Shown here: positions 60,679-64,000 of the stretch, piece by piece
Layout of the letters: each line of letters opens with the position of its first letter
Position numbering within the stretch: position 1 is the first letter of the stretch
From: Chlorobiota bacterium
GTDB taxonomy: Bacteria > Bacteroidota > Ignavibacteria > OLB7
Direction: 5' to 3'
DNA: 64,000 nt
Assembly: GCA_028287785.1 (NCBI GenBank)
Contig: JAQBOZ010000027.1
Span: 62,001-126,000 of the forward strand
Program-made: the position numbers and the translations under genes
The notes under the pieces: generated by a model
Database searches by the model: none
Told to the model about the DNA's origin: nothing
What the model saw: the letters and a program-made list of their open reading frames with translations, nothing else

Positions 60679-61605
60679 ATGACCCGGAAACGGATTCGAC
60701 GCATCATCGGCGGCATCGGCATTGCCGGTGCGCTCTTCGTGGCGGCGTCGTGGGGTTTTGCCATGCGCTTTACCTCCGCGAGGCACGTCCATATCGATCC
60801 GCCTCCCGCCGATGCTCCTGCCGCGTTCATACCCGTCTCCTTTCGCACGACCGACTCGCTGACGCTCCGCGGATGGTACGCGACTCCCGCCGAGGGGAGG
60901 CCGACGGTGATCCTGCTTCACGGGTACACCGGCAACCGCACCCACATGATTCCAAGGGCGCGGTGGCTCCTTGAACTGGGATACGGCGTTCTTCTCTACG
61001 ACGCGCGGGCATGCGGCGAGAGCGATGGCGACATGATATCGATGGGCTATTACGAGCGGCATGATCTGACCGCCGCGATCGCTTTCCTCCGGGGACGGGG
61101 CGTGCGCGATATCGGCTGCATCGGCGTATCACAGGGGGGCGCCACCATCGCTCTGGCGGCGCCGGAGCTTGACTCGATCCGCTTCGCGATCCTCGAAAGC
61201 ACCTACGATACGATGGAGCATGCCATCGATCATCGTTTCCGGCATTATCTCCTCCTGCCCGCCTCGATCGCCGGTGCCCTGATGGTCCCGATCGCCGAGC
61301 GGACGCTGGGGGTGCGCGTGGCGGACATCTCGCCGCTCGCGGCGATGCGAAGGCTTCGCTGTCCGGTAATGCTGGTCGGCGGCACGGACGATCCGCTGGC
61401 GCCGCAACCGGAGATCCTGGGGATGCTCAAGGCCGCCAACGATGGCAGGGCAATTGATGCCCATAAAATCTTTATCACGATCCGGGGGGCCGGTCATGAG
61501 GATCTGATGGCGGTTCCATCGCGCAACGATCCGCAGCCCGGTTACAGGGATGCCGTCTCCGGCTTCCTCGCGGTGAATATGCCGGTCGCGCGGCCCGTCC
61601 GCTGA
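60679..61605 (+). CDS. Alpha/beta hydrolase
   Basis: VILLHGYTGNRTHMIPRARWLLELGYGVLLYDARACGESDG; nucleophile elbow GVSQGG. Confidence 0.92.
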   Translation: MTRKRIRRIIGGIGIAGALFVAASWGFAMRFTSARHVHIDPPPADAPAAFIPVSFRTTDSLTLRGWYATPAEGRPTVILLHGYTGNRTHMIPRARWLLELGYGVLLYDARACGESDGDMISMGYYERHDLTAAIAFLRGRGVRDIGCIGVSQGGATIALAAPELDSIRFAILESTYDTMEHAIDHRFRHYLLLPASIAGALMVPIAERTLGVRVADISPLAAMRRLRCPVMLVGGTDDPLAPQPEILGMLKAANDGRAIDAHKIFITIRGAGHEDLMAVPSRNDPQPGYRDAVSGFLAVNMPVARPVR

Positions 61606-61978
61606 CATATACGCCGAGCCCTGGAACGGCACATGCTGTTACCCCCCTGCGGGAACTTCATGCAATCGCGTACGAGTTTGGTTCTTCTTCCGTCCAATGT
61701 TCCCCGGCCCTCGCGGGCCCTCTCCCATCCCCTTTATCGTATCGATTGTTTCGATCATCGCAATCTGCACTGGCGGGGTGATGGGTAGATTATCATGAAG
61801 CCGTTACCGATAACAATGGAGGGCGGAGCCCTGCCTCATCGTGCCGGCATCGGTGTGCCGGGCGCATGGCGGCCCGTCGCGGGTCGATGCGTTCGGACGG
61901 AATAATGATGGCGATGTGCTTGTTTGAAATCGAAGGCTTTTCAATGCTCTCTGAACCAGGATAAATGATCGTACTGCT

Positions 61979-64000
61979 ATGAATAGTTCGGCCCCAGATA
62001 GAAAGGCGGACCAGGACTTTCTCTCCGGCGGAGGGGAGATGGGGGCGCGCATGAGGGCGTTCGACTGGTCGCTCACGCCGCTAGGCCCGGCGGCGGAATG
62101 GCCGCAGAGCCTGAAGACCGCGGTGCGGATCGTGCTGACATCCCGCCAGGCGATGTTCGTATGGTGGGGGAAGGATCTGATCAACATCTACAACGATCCC
62201 TACAAGGCGATCGTTGGAGGGAAGCACCCGGAGGCGCTTGGACAGCCTGCCTCGCAGGTCTGGCGGGAGATCTGGGACCAGGTTGGCCCGCGCGTGGAAT
62301 CGGCGATCAGGAACGACGAGGGGACGTACGATGAGGCGCTGCTGCTGATCATGGAACGCAACGGCTATCCCGAGGAGACATACTACACCTTCTCCTACAG
62401 CCCGGTCCCCAATGACGGTGGCGGAATCGGCGGGATCATCTGCGCCAATACCGACGACACGCAGAAGATCATCGGGGAGCGGCAGCTTGCGCTTCTGCGG
62501 GATCTGGCGGCAGCCACCGCCGACGCGCGAACGTTCGATGACGCATGCTCGCGGAGCGCCGGCTGTCTCACCGGCAACCCGTTCGATCTCCCCTTCGCGA
62601 TGATCTATCTGACCGATCCGGGCCGGGAGCGTCTCTTCCTTGCCGGCACGTCGGGGGTGGAGCCGGGGCATCCGGCCGTGCCCGACTCGGTTCCGTTTGG
62701 AGAGGATCGCATCTGGCCGTTTGCCGAGGTGCTGCGGAGCCACTCCCTGCGTCATATCTCCCTGCCGGATGATCTGGCGGCCACGCTCCCCAGAGGCCCC
62801 TGGGAATATCCGCCGAGACAGGCGGTGGCAGTTCCGATCGCGCCTTCCGGACAGACCGGCCGGGCGGGTGTGCTGATCGTCGGGCTGAACCCGGTCCGGC
62901 TGTTCGACGACAACTATCGGGGGTTTATCGATCTGGTCGCCGCGCAGATCGCCGCCAGCATCGCCAACGCGCAGGCCTATGAGGAGGAGCGGAAACGGAC
63001 CCAGGCGCTCGCGGAGCTGGATCGCGCCAAGACAACATTCTTCTCCAACGTCAGCCATGAGTTCCGCACCCCGCTTACGCTCATGCTCGGGCCGATCGAT
63101 GACATCCTCGCCAAACCCGCGGATCAGGTTACGCCCGATAACCGCGAGCTGCTGACGATCGTCCACCGGAACGGCCGGCGGCTGCTGAAGCTCGTCAACT
63201 CCCTTCTCGATTTCTCCCGCATCGAGGCGGGGCGCGTGCGGGCGGTGTTCCAGCCGGTCGATCTGGCCGCGTTCACGGCGGAGCTTGCAAGCGTCTTCCG
63301 CGCCGCGACGGAGAACGCGGGGCTGCGCCTGGTTATCGATTGTCCCCCGCTGCCGGAGTCCGCCTATGTCGATCGGGACATGTGGGAGAAGATCGTTCTC
63401 AACCTGGTCTCCAACGCGTTCAAATACACGCTCGCCGGCCGGATCACCGTATCGCTGCGCGCCGATGAAACGGCGGGGCATCGCTCCGTGCTCCTCTCGG
63501 TGGAGGATACGGGGATCGGGATACCGGAAGACGAGCTTCCAAGGATCTTCGATCGCTTCCATCGCGTGGAGGGGGCCAGGGGGAGGACCCAGGAGGGAAC
63601 CGGAATAGGACTGGCGCTGGCGATGGAGCTGGTGAAGCTCCATGGGGGCGTTCTCGGCGTGGAGAGCGTGGCTGGCCGGGGGAGCACATTTCGCGTGCGT
63701 CTTCCTCTCGGGAAGGACCATCTGCCGGCCGATCGTATCGATGGCGGCAAGACGCTTGCCTCCACCGCGATCGGCGCCGATGCATTCGTCGAGGAGGCGC
63801 TCCGGTGGCTTCCGGACGCGGGTTCCGTTCCGGCGCAACCCCTGCCGTCGCCAACGGCTGAAGAGGAAACCGCGCGGCTCCCCGATGTCATGGATCATGG
63901 CCGGCCCACGGTGGTTCTTGCCGACGATAACATGGACATGCGGGAATATGTGTACAGGCTGCTCTCCGCGGATTACAACGTGATCGCCGTTGCCGACGGC
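61979..64000 (+). CDS. Hybrid sensor histidine kinase with GAF domain and receiver domain (partial, runs off the right edge)
   Basis: FFSNVSHEFRTPLTLMLGPIDDIL H-box; NLVSNAFKYT; DTGIGIPEDELPRIFDRF; start of receiver TVVLADDNMDMREYV; no stop before window end. Confidence 0.92.
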   Translation, partial: MNSSAPDRKADQDFLSGGGEMGARMRAFDWSLTPLGPAAEWPQSLKTAVRIVLTSRQAMFVWWGKDLINIYNDPYKAIVGGKHPEALGQPASQVWREIWDQVGPRVESAIRNDEGTYDEALLLIMERNGYPEETYYTFSYSPVPNDGGGIGGIICANTDDTQKIIGERQLALLRDLAAATADARTFDDACSRSAGCLTGNPFDLPFAMIYLTDPGRERLFLAGTSGVEPGHPAVPDSVPFGEDRIWPFAEVLRSHSLRHISLPDDLAATLPRGPWEYPPRQAVAVPIAPSGQTGRAGVLIVGLNPVRLFDDNYRGFIDLVAAQIAASIANAQAYEEERKRTQALAELDRAKTTFFSNVSHEFRTPLTLMLGPIDDILAKPADQVTPDNRELLTIVHRNGRRLLKLVNSLLDFSRIEAGRVRAVFQPVDLAAFTAELASVFRAATENAGLRLVIDCPPLPESAYVDRDMWEKIVLNLVSNAFKYTLAGRITVSLRADETAGHRSVLLSVEDTGIGIPEDELPRIFDRFHRVEGARGRTQEGTGIGLALAMELVKLHGGVLGVESVAGRGSTFRVRLPLGKDHLPADRIDGGKTLASTAIGADAFVEEALRWLPDAGSVPAQPLPSPTAEEETARLPDVMDHGRPTVVLADDNMDMREYVYRLLSADYNVIAVADG

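Noticed and set aside
62081-63898. 605-aa minus-strand ORF at the right end
   Set aside because: Antisense to the hybrid histidine kinase, which has intact H, N and G boxes on the plus strand.
1-64000. CRISPR arrays or cas genes
   Set aside because: No regularly spaced repeats and no Cas-like ORFs observed.

Overview
64 kb of GC-rich bacterial chromosome. The organism is inferred to be an FCB-group lineage (Bacteroidota/Chlorobiota/Kapaibacteriota-like), because several secreted proteins end in type IX secretion (T9SS) type-A sorting domains. Most of the window is ordinary: nadE (partial), nucleotidyltransferase, metK, ahcY, a CDF transporter, tRNA-Val/Met/Ser, tmRNA, pheT, moaB-like, cysS, an OpuC-like binding protein and a hybrid histidine kinase (partial). 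The standout is at about 17.7-30.3 kb: a complete minimal enediyne polyketide cassette in canonical order, E3 (DUF1702) - E4 (UnbV/FG-GAP/ASPIC) - E5 (UnbU/RnfD-like) - PKSE (KS-AT-ACP-KR-DH-PPTase, 1962 aa) - novel lipoprotein - E10 thioesterase - AraC-type regulator. E3 to PKSE are coupled by ATGA overlaps. Downstream lie two tandemly duplicated genes for secreted proteins with an extreme Trp/Cys C-terminus (CWR.C.RWVW...WPWWPRY...WYWDPCC). Each is preceded by a leader that can fold as an H-type pseudoknot. The interval from the cassette to the peptides is bracketed by a spaced direct repeat (ATGTGCA-N16-TCATCTTAACCAGTA). No classical enediyne tailoring or self-resistance genes are visible. 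Other notable items: a duplicated divergent two-gene module (alpha-helical regulator-like protein / T9SS beta-propeller), a sigma factor coupled to an anti-sigma-like protein that carries a T9SS domain, a MITE-like nested inverted repeat, and a decayed transposase. All family calls were made by eye from motifs; no searches were run.
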